A DNA stretch of 64,000 nt from Catellatospora paridis (lineage in GTDB: Bacteria; Actinomycetota; Actinomycetes; Mycobacteriales; Micromonosporaceae), in assembly GCF_009720365.1 (NCBI RefSeq), contig NZ_ML769318.1, forward strand, positions 271,141 through 335,140, given 5' to 3'. Under the pieces are notes generated by a model. The model did not search any database. It was given only the letters and a program-made list of their open reading frames with translations, and was not told where the DNA came from. Positions 26,048 through 37,281 of the stretch are shown piece after piece; position 1 is the first letter of the stretch, and every line of letters begins with the position of its first letter. The position numbers were made by a program, and so were the translations under genes.

Positions 26048-27133
26048 TCAGGACAGGCGGTGGGCGCCGGGGGAGGGAAGGGCGAGGAAGGTGGCGGGTG
26101 GGTTGAAGCCGCGAGCCGCGAAGGCAGCGGTGACCGCTTCGGCCACGGTGGCCGCCTTTTCGGCCTCCACCAGGGCCAGCACGCAGCCGCCGAAGCCGCC
26201 GCCGGTCATCCGGGCGCCGTACGCGCCGGCGGCCAGGGCCGTCTCGACCGCTTCGTCCACTTCGGGCACGGTGATCTCGAAGTCGTCGCGCATCGAGGCG
26301 TGCGAGGCCGTCATCAGCGGGCCGATCTCGCGCAACCGGCCCTCGCGGAGCAGGGCGATGGTGTCCAGGACGCGGGCGTTCTCGGTGACGACGTGGCGGG
26401 CGCGGCGGAACAGCAGCTCGTCGTCCAGCCGGGACAGGTCGTCGAGGGTGGCGTCGCGCAGCGCGGGCACGCCGAGCAGTGCGGCGGCCCGTTCGCACGC
26501 GGCGCGGCGGGCGGCGTACTCGCCGTCGACCAGCTGGTGCGGGGCGCGGCTGTCGATGACGAGGATGGCCAGGCCCTGACCGGCCAGGTCGAGCGGGACG
26601 TGCTCGGTGGCCATGCTGCGGCAGTCGAGGAACAGCGCGTGGCCCTCGCGGCACAGCGTCGAGGCGGACTGGTCCATCACCCCGCAGGGCACGCCGACGT
26701 ACACGTTCTCGGCGCGCTGGGCCAGCAGAGGCCGCTGCTCCAGCGGGATGTCGAGCCCGCCGAGGTCGGCCAGCGCGGACAGCACCGCGCATTCGAGGGC
26801 CGCCGACGAGGACAGCCCGGCTCCGCCCGGCACGTCGGAGTCGACGGACAGCCGCGCGCCGGGCACCTCGTGACCGGCCTCGCGCAGCACCCAGACCACC
26901 GCGGCGACGTATGCGGCCCAGCCGGTGACCGGCTCGGACAGGTCGAAGGCGACCGTCTGCCCGGTCAGCGTCGAGGTGACGGTCCACTCGGGACGGTCGA
27001 GGCGGGTCGCGGTGACGACTGTCCGCTGCGGCAGCGCGAACGGCAGCACGAAGCCGTCGTTGTAGTCGGTGTGCTCGCCGATCAGGTTGATCCGGCCCGG
27101 CGCGGCCCATACGCCCTGGTCGACGGTCGTCAC
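26048..27133 (-). CDS. galK: galactokinase
   Basis: GHMP galactokinase, 361 residues, which phosphorylates alpha-D-galactose in the Leloir pathway. The galactokinase signature GRINLIGEHTDYNDGFVLP, the ATP loop DVPGGAGLSSSAALE and the C-terminal MTGGGFGGCVLAL are all intact. GTG 27133 overlaps the galE stop as GTGA, so the two are translationally coupled. galT is not in the window. Confidence 0.96.
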   Translation of the reverse strand: MTTVDQGVWAAPGRINLIGEHTDYNDGFVLPFALPQRTVVTATRLDRPEWTVTSTLTGQTVAFDLSEPVTGWAAYVAAVVWVLREAGHEVPGARLSVDSDVPGGAGLSSSAALECAVLSALADLGGLDIPLEQRPLLAQRAENVYVGVPCGVMDQSASTLCREGHALFLDCRSMATEHVPLDLAGQGLAILVIDSRAPHQLVDGEYAARRAACERAAALLGVPALRDATLDDLSRLDDELLFRRARHVVTENARVLDTIALLREGRLREIGPLMTASHASMRDDFEITVPEVDEAVETALAAGAYGARMTGGGFGGCVLALVEAEKAATVAEAVTAAFAARGFNPPATFLALPSPGAHRLS

Positions 27134-28104
27134 AGCCCGCTCCGGAAGAAGGTCCAGGCGTCGGCGACGATGTCGCGCAGGTCGGACTTCACCGGCGTCC
27201 AGCCGAGCTCGGCGCGCGCCTTCGCCGACGAGGCGACCAGCTCGGCCGGGTCCCCGGGGCGGCGCGGTGCCATCTCCACCGGCAGCGGGTGCCCGGTGAC
27301 CTCGCGCACCGCGTCGACGACCTGCTTGTTGGAGAAGCCGGTGCCGTTGCCGAGGTTGTAGATCCGGTGCTCGCCGGGGCGGGCCGCCTCCAGTGCCAGC
27401 AGGTGGGCCTGGGCCAGGTCGCCGACGTGGATGTAGTCGCGGATGCAGGTGCCGTCGGGGGTCGGGTAGTCGTCGCCGAAGATGGCGAGCTTCTCCCGCT
27501 GCCCGGCCGCGACCTGCAGCGCGATCGGGATCAGGTGGGTCTCCGGGTCGTGCCGCTCACCGATCGCCGAGCCGTCCGGCAGCACCAGCGCGCCGGCCAC
27601 GTTGAAGTAGCGCAGGCTGACCGCGGCCAGGTCGTGGGCGTGCGCCTCGGAGGCGATGGCCATGTCGACGGCGAGCTTGGTGGCACCGTACGTGTTGACC
27701 GGCTTGGTGACCGCGGTCTCGGTCAGCGGCAGCTCGGACGGGTCGCCGTAGGTGGCCGCGGTGGAGGAGAACACCAGGCGCCTCACCCCGGCCGCGCGCA
27801 TCGCGTCGAGCAGCGCCAGCGAGCCGACGGTGTTGTTGTCCCAGTGCAGCTCGGGTTGCGCCATCGACTCGCCGGCCGCGATCAGGCCGGCGAAGTGCAG
27901 CACGGCGTCGAACCCGGCGTCGGGGGTGAGCACGGCGGCGGCGTCGTGGATGCGCGCCTGCACGAGGCGCGCGCCCGCGGGCACCTGGGAGGCGTCGTTG
28001 CGGGACAGGTCGTCGAGCACGACGACCTCGTGGCCGGCGTCGACGAGCAGCCGAGCCACGGCGCTGCCGACATAACCGGCGCCCCCGGTGACCAGTAGCT
28101 TCAT
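27130..28104 (-). CDS. galE: UDP-glucose 4-epimerase
   Basis: Extended short-chain dehydrogenase/reductase GalE, 324 residues, which interconverts UDP-galactose and UDP-glucose. The NAD-binding VTGGAGYVGSAVARLL is at the N-terminus. The catalytic SS(T)AATYG serine region and YGATK (Tyr-x-x-x-Lys) follow, and the C-terminal RRPGDPAELVASSAKA motif is present. ATG 28104 has GGGAGAG 6 nt upstream. Longer in-frame starts run into the divergent promoter region. Confidence 0.96.
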   Translation of the reverse strand: MKLLVTGGAGYVGSAVARLLVDAGHEVVVLDDLSRNDASQVPAGARLVQARIHDAAAVLTPDAGFDAVLHFAGLIAAGESMAQPELHWDNNTVGSLALLDAMRAAGVRRLVFSSTAATYGDPSELPLTETAVTKPVNTYGATKLAVDMAIASEAHAHDLAAVSLRYFNVAGALVLPDGSAIGERHDPETHLIPIALQVAAGQREKLAIFGDDYPTPDGTCIRDYIHVGDLAQAHLLALEAARPGEHRIYNLGNGTGFSNKQVVDAVREVTGHPLPVEMAPRRPGDPAELVASSAKARAELGWTPVKSDLRDIVADAWTFFRSGL

Positions 28105-28171
28105 GTAAGACTCTCCCTCAACTGCTCGTGCGGGCCAGCCTAGCCCGCCCGGTGACGCTCGTGTCGTCGCC

Positions 28172-28201
28172 GTTATCTCATCACATTCAAACATAAAACA
28201 A
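28172..28201 (-). promoter_or_regulatory. galEK promoter candidate in an AT-rich patch
   Basis: On the minus strand TTGTTT and GATAAC are spaced by 18 nt, about 65 nt before galE. The surrounding AT-rich sequence (AAACATAAAACAAC on the plus strand) contrasts with the local base composition and may hold an operator. Confidence 0.35.
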
Positions 28202-28320
28202 CAGGCTTCAACGCTCCCGGGTGCGGCCGGTCGGCCTCCGGGCACCCGCGAATTCCGGGAAATCGCCGTCCCCGGCCTGCCTGTGCCCCTCGTCATGCGG
28301 GCACGACGATCCGGGAACGC

Positions 28321-28326
28321 TAATAT
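28321..28326 (+). promoter_or_regulatory. -10 box TAATAT before the CorC-like gene
   Basis: TAATAT, close to the consensus TATAAT, ends 6 nt before ATG 28333. The transcript is probably leaderless. Confidence 0.6.
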
Positions 28327-28332
28327 GCGCCC

Positions 28333-29334
28333 ATGTCCGTGCCCCGGCAGAACACCCCCCGCCAGCGGGATACCCATGGCCGCGAGCCGCGCCGACGGGA
28401 GCCCCGGTTACGTCCGCCCGGGCGGATGGCCCGTGCCGTCGCGCCGGCCATCGTACGGGCCGCCGACGCGCTGACCCGCTGGACGAGCCGCGTGCTGGGG
28501 GTCGAGGCGACCGCCGGGCGCGAGCAGATCACCGAGGCCGAGCTGCGCGAGCTGGTCGCCGTGAACACCGCGCTGGACCCGGAGGAGCGCCACATCATCA
28601 GCAAGGCGCTGTCGCGCTCCGCGGCCACGCTGCGCGAGGTGATGGTGCCGCGTACCGAGGTGTGGTTCCTGACGGTGAGCATGACCGTCGCGGAGGCGAT
28701 CGCCGAGGCCCGTGAGGCCGGGCACACCCGCATGCCGATCGCCGACGGCAGCCACGACGACGTGGTGGGCTTCGTCCACCTGCGCGACCTGCTCTGGGAC
28801 GAGCGGCCGGACCGCTCGGTGCGCGAGCTGGCCCGCGAGATCAAGCGGCTGCCCGCCAGCAAGCCGGTGCTCGCCGCGCTGTCGGAGATGCGCCGGGAGC
28901 GGCACACCATCGCCGTCGTCGTCGACGAGTACGGCGGCACGGCCGGCATCGTGACCCTCGAGGACCTGATCGAGGAGCTGGTCGGGGAGATCCACGACGA
29001 GTACGACGACACCCCCGCCGCCCACGCCCCGGGCGGGCCCGCGCCGGACGAGGTCGACGGCATGCTCAACCTCGCCGACTTCGCCGAGCGCACCGGCATC
29101 TCGCTGCCCGCCGGGCCGTACGAGACGGTGGGCGGCTTCCTGATGAGCGCGCTGGGCCGGCTGCCCGCGGCCGGGGACAGCGCCACGCTGGAGGCGTACC
29201 GGCTGACCGTGCTCGCCCTGGACGGCCGGCGGGTCGCCCGCGTCCGGCTCACGCCCGTGGACCTGGCCCCGCTGGACCCGGACCCGGCGGACCCGATCCC
29301 GGTGGACCCGACCCCGCTGTCCGACCCGGCCTGA
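28333..29334 (+). CDS. CorC/HlyC-like CBS-domain protein
   Basis: Soluble protein of 333 residues with a basic N-terminus (~1-60). A CBS pair follows (REVMVPRTEVWFL through DDVVGFVHLRDLL, and VLAALSEMRRERHTIAVVVD through GGTAGIVTLEDLIEELVGEI). The CorC_HlyC C-terminal domain comes next (~235-310), then a Pro/Asp repeat tail (DPDPADPIPVDPTPL). It lacks the DUF21 transmembrane domain common in such proteins, so it resembles E. coli CorC (YbeX), linked to Mg/Co transport or to ribosome assembly. The actinobacterial equivalent is often next to ybeY, which is absent here. Confidence 0.88.
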   Translation: MSVPRQNTPRQRDTHGREPRRREPRLRPPGRMARAVAPAIVRAADALTRWTSRVLGVEATAGREQITEAELRELVAVNTALDPEERHIISKALSRSAATLREVMVPRTEVWFLTVSMTVAEAIAEAREAGHTRMPIADGSHDDVVGFVHLRDLLWDERPDRSVRELAREIKRLPASKPVLAALSEMRRERHTIAVVVDEYGGTAGIVTLEDLIEELVGEIHDEYDDTPAAHAPGGPAPDEVDGMLNLADFAERTGISLPAGPYETVGGFLMSALGRLPAAGDSATLEAYRLTVLALDGRRVARVRLTPVDLAPLDPDPADPIPVDPTPLSDPA

Positions 29335-29354
29335 CCGCCGAAGCGGCGACCGGG

Positions 29355-31921
<2,567 letters not shown>

Positions 31922-31998
31922 CCGCGTCGGGTAAGCCTGCCGACCGTTTGCACGGGCAGTCCGGCGCCGCACGCGCCGGGCGAGTATTGGAGGCGTCG

Positions 31999-32520
31999 GT
32001 GGAGCGCACCATCGGTATCGCGATCGGCATCCCGCAACCGTGGGGTGCCGAACTCGACGCGGCCCGCGCGTCCACCGGCGACCCGCTCGCGGCGCTGATC
32101 CCGTCCCACGTCACCCTGCTCGGCCCCACCATGCTGCCGGTCTCCGCCGACCTGGACCGCCGCCTCGACGAGCTGCTGCTGAGCGTGGCGGAGCAGAACG
32201 CGCCGTTCGCCATCCAGCTGCGCGGCACCGGCACCTTCCGGCCGGTCAGCCAGGTGGTGTTCGTGGCGCTGGCGACGGGCATCGGGGAGTGCGAGCAGCT
32301 GGCCGGCGCGATCCGCACCGGTCCGCTGGCCCGGGACCTGGCGCACCCGTACCACCCGCACGTCACCATCGGGCACGACGTGCCGGAGCCCGCGCTCGAC
32401 GACGTCTTCGACCGCATGGCCGACTACTCGGCCCGCTTCGACGTCGACCACTTCACCCGCTACGAGCACAACGGCAGCGGCAGCTGGCAGCCCATCCGCG
32501 AATACGCCCTGCGCGGCTGA
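31999..32520 (+). CDS. 2'-5' RNA ligase-like 2H phosphoesterase
   Basis: 2H-family protein of 173 residues with two HxT motifs, HVTL (PSHVTLLGP) and HVTI (YHPHVTIGHD). This matches the LigT/ThpR fold, which hydrolyses 2',3'-cyclic phosphates or joins 2'-5' RNA ends; the physiological reaction is unclear for actinobacterial members. GTG 31999 follows GGAGG at 5 nt and begins at the first strand (VERTIGIAIGIP). It lies 77 bp downstream of trpS on the same strand, so it is probably co-transcribed. Confidence 0.88.
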   Translation: MERTIGIAIGIPQPWGAELDAARASTGDPLAALIPSHVTLLGPTMLPVSADLDRRLDELLLSVAEQNAPFAIQLRGTGTFRPVSQVVFVALATGIGECEQLAGAIRTGPLARDLAHPYHPHVTIGHDVPEPALDDVFDRMADYSARFDVDHFTRYEHNGSGSWQPIREYALRG

Positions 32521-32558
32521 CGCCCCGCCCCTGCCGCGCTCCGCGCCAAGATCGCCTG

Positions 32559-32614
32559 CAGTTTCGGGGAAACTGCGCGAACGAGTGGCTCGTTTCGTGC
32601 AGTTTCCCCGAAGT
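32559..32614. repeat. imperfect palindrome between convergent genes
   Basis: TTCGGGGAAACTGC-GCGAACG on the left pairs with CGTTTCG-TGCAGTTTCCCCGAA on the right (21-22 bp with one bulge). It lies between the 2H phosphoesterase gene and the minus-strand His/Asp-rich gene. It may be a bidirectional terminator. Confidence 0.6.
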
Positions 32615-32632
32615 GCGGAGCAGGGCCCGGCG

Positions 32633-33052
32633 TCAGGAGCCGGTGAGGCGGGCGGAGATGCGGGCGAAGCCGGCCTTCAGCTCGGCGGCGCTCGGGGCTT
32701 CCACCACGTGATCGTCATGGTCGTGGTCATGGTCGTGCTCGTCGTCGTCCGCGTCGTCGTCGAGCACGTCGTCGATCTCGTCGGCCTCCTGCGCGGCCAG
32801 GTCCTGCGCGTTGGCTATCTCCGCGCGGATCTGGTCCAGCGAGGTCGCCGGGAGCAGCGGTTCGACGACCGCCATCAGGTCCTCGTCGGCGACGACGTGC
32901 TGCGCGAGCGCGAGGGCGTGCGGGCGCTCGTACGGCCCGCAGACCACCGGCTCCCACTCCTCGTCGTCGTCGAGCGGGCCGAAGGTGATGATCCAGGGAA
33001 GGTCCAGCTGCGGCGATCCGGCCGGCAGCTCCAAAGTCACGAGTGCACCCAC
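32633..33052 (-). CDS. acidic His/Asp-rich hypothetical protein
   Basis: 139-residue soluble acidic protein, not recognised. Residues ~1-80 look like a small alpha/beta domain (LPWIITFGPLDDDEEWEPVVCGPYERPHAL). The stretch at ~94-113 is an unbroken Asp/Glu/His run of the type DDDADDDEHDHDHDHDD, and a short amphipathic helix (ELKAGFARISARLTG) ends the protein. The His/Asp run could bind divalent metals (inference). GTG 33052 lies 7 nt after the YihY stop, so the two are probably one operon. A GTG at 33040 is an alternative start. Confidence 0.7.
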   Translation of the reverse strand: MGALVTLELPAGSPQLDLPWIITFGPLDDDEEWEPVVCGPYERPHALALAQHVVADEDLMAVVEPLLPATSLDQIRAEIANAQDLAAQEADEIDDVLDDDADDDEHDHDHDHDDHVVEAPSAAELKAGFARISARLTGS

Positions 33053-33059
33053 GCGACCA

Positions 33060-34130
33060 TCATCGAGCTTCGCGATGCTTTTCGGGGGTCTTCCGCGTAT
33101 CCGGCGCGTCGGAGTCTTCGGCGGCCTCCAGCCGAGCGGCCCGCTCCGCGGTGTCGTCCTCGGTCTCGGCCTGCACCGCCTCGGCCTCGGCCTTGGCGAT
33201 GTCGCCGGGCGGCACCCACTCCAGGTGGTGCTTGCGCGGGCGGCCCCAGGCCAGGTCGAACACCTTGCCGTTGGCGGAGGTGGCCGCGTAGGCGACGGCC
33301 CACAGCACGATCTGGTTGAACAGGTACAGGTACAGCAGGAGGCCGACCGACGCGGCGACCGCGACGTACGCCGGGTTGTTCTCGGTGCGCTGGACGAAGT
33401 ACCGGCCGAACTCGTTGAGCATGGTGAGGCCCACCGCGATGATGCCGATCGCGGGCAGCAGCCGCCGGGGCGTCATGTGCACCCTGGGCAGCACCGTGAT
33501 CAGCGCGAACCCGATCATCGCGTTGACCAGGATCGTCACCGCGTAGACGCTCACCTTCAGCCAGAACGCGCCGCTGGTGCCCGGGAGCAGGTCGAACAGG
33601 GTGGCCAGGCCGTCGATCGCGGTCAGCGAGACGCCGATCAGCAGGGCCAGCGCGATCAGCGTGCCGAAGTCGGTCAGCCGCAGCACGAGGAAGTTGCCCG
33701 GGTGCTGGTCCAGCCCCCAGATCGCGCGCTGCGACGAGCGCCAGGCGTCCACCCAGCCGATGCCGGCCAGCACCAGGCTGATCAGACCGACGGTGCCGAT
33801 GGAGCCGGCGGCGGTGCGCAGCTGGTCGGTGTTCATCGCCGGGAGGTAGGTCTTGAGGAACTGATCGACCTCGGCCACCAGCTCGGCGTCGCCGGAGAAG
33901 ACCTTGACCAGCACCGCGTACGCCACCATGGCCAGCGCGAACGCGGCGAAGAAGGCGTAGTAGGCGATCGCCGCGGCCAGCCGCCCGGCCAGCACGTCGG
34001 CGTAGCGCTCCTTCATCCGCCACAGGTGGTCGAAGGCGGCGGACCGCTTGCGAGCCCGGTCCACCAGCGCGTCATAGCGGGCGCCGACAGCCTCGGTCAT
34101 CCGCTGCACCCAACCCACCACAGCCACCAC
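33060..34130 (-). CDS. YihY/virulence factor BrkB family membrane protein
   Basis: Integral membrane protein of 356 residues with about six helices. Features typical of the YihY/BrkB (formerly ribonuclease BN) family are the early RLAAAIAYYAFFAAFALAMVAYAVLV and later LLLYLYLFNQIVLWAVAYAA. The C-terminus (~90 residues) is charged and cytoplasmic. GTG 34130 is preceded by GGGGAGG at 8 nt. A longer frame starting at ATG 34223 would begin inside a palindrome and was rejected. The function of the family is unresolved. Confidence 0.85.
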   Translation of the reverse strand: MVAVVGWVQRMTEAVGARYDALVDRARKRSAAFDHLWRMKERYADVLAGRLAAAIAYYAFFAAFALAMVAYAVLVKVFSGDAELVAEVDQFLKTYLPAMNTDQLRTAAGSIGTVGLISLVLAGIGWVDAWRSSQRAIWGLDQHPGNFLVLRLTDFGTLIALALLIGVSLTAIDGLATLFDLLPGTSGAFWLKVSVYAVTILVNAMIGFALITVLPRVHMTPRRLLPAIGIIAVGLTMLNEFGRYFVQRTENNPAYVAVAASVGLLLYLYLFNQIVLWAVAYAATSANGKVFDLAWGRPRKHHLEWVPPGDIAKAEAEAVQAETEDDTAERAARLEAAEDSDAPDTRKTPEKHREAR

Positions 34131-34204
34131 CCCCTCATCCTCCCCGACCCCCGCACCACCCCGCCGCCCGATCCCCCACCAGCGTTGATCGATGCCCAAA
34201 AGGA

Positions 34205-34252
34205 AGGAAGGACCCCTTCTCACCTGTAATACGATGAGAAGGGGTCCTTCCT
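34205..34252. repeat. palindrome with 18-bp perfect stem
   Basis: AGGAAGGACCCCTTCTCA (34205-34222) and TGAGAAGGGGTCCTTCCT (34235-34252) are perfect inverted repeats around a 12-nt loop. It lies between the alpha-glucosidase stop and the YihY start on the minus strand. It can end alpha-glucosidase transcription, but the sequence also looks like a dispersed element. Confidence 0.75.
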
Positions 34253-34261
34253 GTCATCAGG

Positions 34262-35860
34262 TCAGGCGGTGAGCCAGACCGTGGTGTCGGCGGGGATGCG
34301 GCCGTCTTCGTGGAGGGGGCCGCTGGCCAGCAGGACGTCGCCGGTCAGGTTCAGCTCGGCCAGGTCGACGGCGCGGTCGGCGATGTTGACGACGACCACG
34401 ACGCCGGGCTCCCGGACGAAGGCCAGCACCCCTTCCGGCGCGTCCAGCCAGGTCAGCGTGCCGCCGCCGAGTGCGGGCAGCTCCTTGCGCAGGCGCAGCG
34501 CGGCGCGGTAGAAGTTCAGCGTCGAGTCCGGGTCGGACTCCTGCGCCTGCGCGGTCAGCGCCTCCCACTTCGCCGGCTGCGGCAGCCACGGTGTGCCCAG
34601 GCCGTCCGGGTTGAACCGGAAGCCCTCGGCCGCCGTGCCACCCCAGGGCAGCGGCACCCGGCAGCCGTCGCGGCTCTCCCCGGTGCGCTTGAACGACGGG
34701 TCCTCGCGCAGCTCGTCGGGCAGGTCGAGAACCTCGTTGAGGCCCAGCTCCTCGCCGTTGTAGAGGTAGGCGGAGCCGGGCAGGGCCAGCATCAGCAGAG
34801 TCGCGGCGCGGGCCCGGCGCAGGCCCAGATCGCCGTCGCCGTAGCGGGTGACGTGGCGGAATTTGTCGTGATTGGACAGCACCCAGGTGGTCGGCGCGCC
34901 GACCAGGGCGGCCTCGGCCAGCGACTTGTCGATGATGGCGCGGAACGACGCCGGGTCGAAGTCGGCCATCATGAAGTCGAAGTTGAAGGCCTGGTGCAGC
35001 TCGTCGCGGCCGATGTAGCGGGCCAGCCGCTCCGGGGACTCGACCCACGCCTCGGCCACGGCCATCCGGCCGCCCGGGTACGCGTCCAGGATGGGCCGCC
35101 ACTCGCGGTAGATGTCGTGCACGCCGTCCTGGTCGAAGTACGGCAGGCGCTCGCTGCCGAGCATCTCGACCTGGCGGCCGCCCTCGTCGGAGGTGCGGCC
35201 CACCGACGGCAGGCCCGCCTCCTTGATCATGCCGTGCGCGACGTCGATCCGGAACCCGTCCACGCCCCGGTCCAGCCAGAACCGCAGCACGTCGCGGAAC
35301 TCCGCGCGCACCTCGGGGTTCTCCCAGTTCAGGTCGGGCTGCTCGGGGGCGAACAGGTGCAGGTACCACTGCCCGTCGGGCACCCGGGTCCAGGCCCGGC
35401 CGCCGAAGATGGACTCCCAGTCATTGGGCGGCAGCTCGCCGTGCTCGCCCTTGCCCTCGCGGAACATGTACCGCTCGCGCTCGGCCGAGCCGGGCGCGGC
35501 CGCCAGCGCCGCCTGGAACCAGGCGTGCTGGTCCGAGGAGTGGTTGGGGACCAGGTCGACGATGATCCGGATGCCCAGCGCGTGGGCGTCCTTCATCATG
35601 TCGTCGAAGTCGGACAGGGTGCCGAAGCGCGGGTCCACGTCGCGGTAGTCGGCGACGTCGTAGCCGCCGTCGGCCAGCGGCGAGGTGAAGAAGGGGCTCA
35701 GCCAGATCGCGTCGACGCCGAGCTCGCGCAGGTACGGCAGCTTGCCGCGCACGCCCTGCAGATCACCGGTGCCGTCACCGTCGGCGTCGGCGAAGCTGCG
35801 CGGGTAGATCTGGTAGACGACGGCGTCGCGCCACCAGTCGTCGTTTGCCTGCGTGGTCAC
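34262..35860 (-). CDS. alpha-glucosidase (GH13)
   Basis: Glycoside hydrolase family 13 enzyme of 532 residues, an oligo-1,6-/alpha-1,4-glucosidase type acting in the cytoplasm on imported maltodextrins. The (beta/alpha)8 barrel begins with DAVVYQIYPRSFADADGDG, and conserved region I is DLVPNHSS. The nucleophile Asp lies in GFRIDVAHG, the acid/base Glu in AVAEAWVE and the third Asp in LSNHDKFR. There is no signal peptide. GTG 35860 has GGAAAGG 6-7 nt upstream and overlaps the stop of the preceding small ORF as GTGA. A LacI-type operator candidate lies upstream of that ORF. Confidence 0.94.
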   Translation of the reverse strand: MTTQANDDWWRDAVVYQIYPRSFADADGDGTGDLQGVRGKLPYLRELGVDAIWLSPFFTSPLADGGYDVADYRDVDPRFGTLSDFDDMMKDAHALGIRIIVDLVPNHSSDQHAWFQAALAAAPGSAERERYMFREGKGEHGELPPNDWESIFGGRAWTRVPDGQWYLHLFAPEQPDLNWENPEVRAEFRDVLRFWLDRGVDGFRIDVAHGMIKEAGLPSVGRTSDEGGRQVEMLGSERLPYFDQDGVHDIYREWRPILDAYPGGRMAVAEAWVESPERLARYIGRDELHQAFNFDFMMADFDPASFRAIIDKSLAEAALVGAPTTWVLSNHDKFRHVTRYGDGDLGLRRARAATLLMLALPGSAYLYNGEELGLNEVLDLPDELREDPSFKRTGESRDGCRVPLPWGGTAAEGFRFNPDGLGTPWLPQPAKWEALTAQAQESDPDSTLNFYRAALRLRKELPALGGGTLTWLDAPEGVLAFVREPGVVVVVNIADRAVDLAELNLTGDVLLASGPLHEDGRIPADTTVWLTA

Positions 35861-36093
35861 GGGCAGTCCTTTCCAAGGGTGGCGCATGAGCGGCTGCGCG
35901 GGCTGTCGGTCGAGAGGGAGGCTGGGCCCCGGCCGGCGTGGGCGAGGGCCGGGGGCGAAACGCGCCGCTCAGCGGTCCGGAGGGCGGGCAGGAGCGGCTG
36001 GGAGAGCGGTTTCTCGCCGCCCATGCCGCAGCGGCCGGGCAGCGCGATGGCCACCGTGCCGGCGACGGCGGTGGCGCGGCTGCTGCGGCGCAT
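35857..36093 (-). CDS. small signal-peptide-like ORF coupled to alpha-glucosidase
   Basis: 78-residue frame with a very good ribosome-binding site (GGAGGAAAC before ATG 36093). It begins like an exported protein: MRRSSRATAVAGTVAIALPG. After about residue 20 it becomes Arg/Pro/Ser-rich without recognisable features. Its TGA overlaps the alpha-glucosidase GTG as GTGA. It could be the 5' remnant of a malE-type lipoprotein gene, since the position matches a lost binding-protein gene. It could also be a genuine small leader ORF that couples translation. Low composition evidence keeps confidence limited. Confidence 0.4.
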   Translation of the reverse strand: MRRSSRATAVAGTVAIALPGRCGMGGEKPLSQPLLPALRTAERRVSPPALAHAGRGPASLSTDSPRSRSCATLGKDCP

Positions 36094-36155
36094 GTTTCCT
36101 CCAGGAGCGAGCGTCTCGCGGGCTAAGAACGCCACGAGGACCCATGAAGGATGTC

Positions 36156-36171
36156 GTGCAAGTTGCGCAAG
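36156..36171. promoter_or_regulatory. LacI/MalR-type operator candidate before the alpha-glucosidase unit
   Basis: On the minus strand this reads CTTGCGCAACTTGCAC, with two CTTGC half-sites. Streptomycete MalR sites use CTTGCA-type repeats (established). Similar TTGCAAG/CTTGCAA sequences precede malE, so one LacI protein may control both units. Confidence 0.5.
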
Positions 36172-36220
36172 AGTCAAGCAGACGATTTCAGAAAGTTTCA
36201 ATCATCATACTGACGCTCCG

Positions 36221-37237
36221 TCACCCGCTGTGGGCGGCGGTGGACCCCCGAACGACCAGCTCCGGTCGGAAAATGTACTCCGAGTGCGGTGCGGGGTGTC
36301 CCTTGATCTCGTCCACGAGAGCCCGCACGGCCGCCACGGCCATCGCCCGCACCGGCTGGCGCAGCGTGGTCATGGGCGGGTCGGTGAAGGCGATCAGCGG
36401 CGAGTCGTCATAGCCGACCACCGAGACGTCCGTGGGCACCTGCAGGCCGCGCTGGCGCACCGCGCGGATCGCGCCCAGCGCCATCAGGTCCGAGCCGCAG
36501 ACGAAACCGGTCACGCCCTTGTCCAGCAGGCGCGACGCGGCGGCGTCGCCGCCCTCCACGCCGAACAGGGACAGCGAGATCATCTCGTCGATCTGCGCGT
36601 CGGTGAGGTGCAGCAGGCGGCGCATGGCGGCCCGGTAGCCCTCGATCTTGCGCTGCACCGGCAGGTAGCGGTCCGGGCCGGAGATCAGGCCGATCCGCTT
36701 GTGGCCGAGCGCCACCAGGTGGGCGACGGCCAGCTCGCCGGCGGCCCGGTCGTCGCAGGAGATGAACGGCGCCTCGATGTTCTCGGCGTAGCCGTTGACC
36801 AGCACGATCGGCAGCGGCCGGGCGAGCAGCTTGCGATAGCGCTCGGGGTCGCTGGTGGAGTCGGCGTGCAGGCCGGAGACGAAGACGATGCCGGAGACCT
36901 GCCGGTCCAGCAGCATCTCGACGTACTCGTCCTCGGTGACGCCGCCGGGGGTCTGGGTGCACAGCACCGGGGTGAAGCCCTGCTGAGCCAGGGTCGTCTC
37001 GATGATCTGGGCGAACGCCGGGAAGATCGGGTTGTCCAGCTCCGGCACCACCAGGCCGACCAGGCCCGCACTGCGCTTGCGCAGCCGGGCGGGGCGCTCG
37101 TAGCCCAGCACATCGAGAGCGGTCAGCACGGCCTGCCGGGTGTCGGCGGAGACGCCGGGCCGGTCGTTCAGCACCCGGGAGACGGTGGCTTCGCTCACCT
37201 CCGCCTGCTGGGCGATGTCAGAGAGTCGTGCGCGCAT
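36221..37237 (-). CDS. LacI-family transcriptional regulator (MalR-like)
   Basis: 338-residue LacI regulator. The N-terminal helix-turn-helix and hinge are RLSDIAQQAEVSEATVSRVL followed by DRPGVSADTRQAVLTALDVL. A periplasmic-binding-protein-like sensor domain follows (LVGLVVPELDNPIFPAFA, GLISGPDRYLPVQRKIEGYR, VVGYDDSPLIAFTDPPMTTLRQP). Its position between alpha-glucosidase (downstream, same strand) and malEFG (divergent) matches actinobacterial MalR. It probably represses both units and is released by maltose or maltodextrin (inference from context). Confidence 0.92.
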   Translation of the reverse strand: MRARLSDIAQQAEVSEATVSRVLNDRPGVSADTRQAVLTALDVLGYERPARLRKRSAGLVGLVVPELDNPIFPAFAQIIETTLAQQGFTPVLCTQTPGGVTEDEYVEMLLDRQVSGIVFVSGLHADSTSDPERYRKLLARPLPIVLVNGYAENIEAPFISCDDRAAGELAVAHLVALGHKRIGLISGPDRYLPVQRKIEGYRAAMRRLLHLTDAQIDEMISLSLFGVEGGDAAASRLLDKGVTGFVCGSDLMALGAIRAVRQRGLQVPTDVSVVGYDDSPLIAFTDPPMTTLRQPVRAMAVAAVRALVDEIKGHPAPHSEYIFRPELVVRGSTAAHSG

Positions 37238-37281
37238 GGCGGCACTCTAGCCGAAGACAGCCCGATGTTGATATGGGCACG

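Noticed and set aside
34131..34223. ATG 34223 as the YihY start
   Set aside because: It falls within a perfect palindrome and the added residues are not conserved-looking. GTG 34130 has a strong ribosome-binding site.
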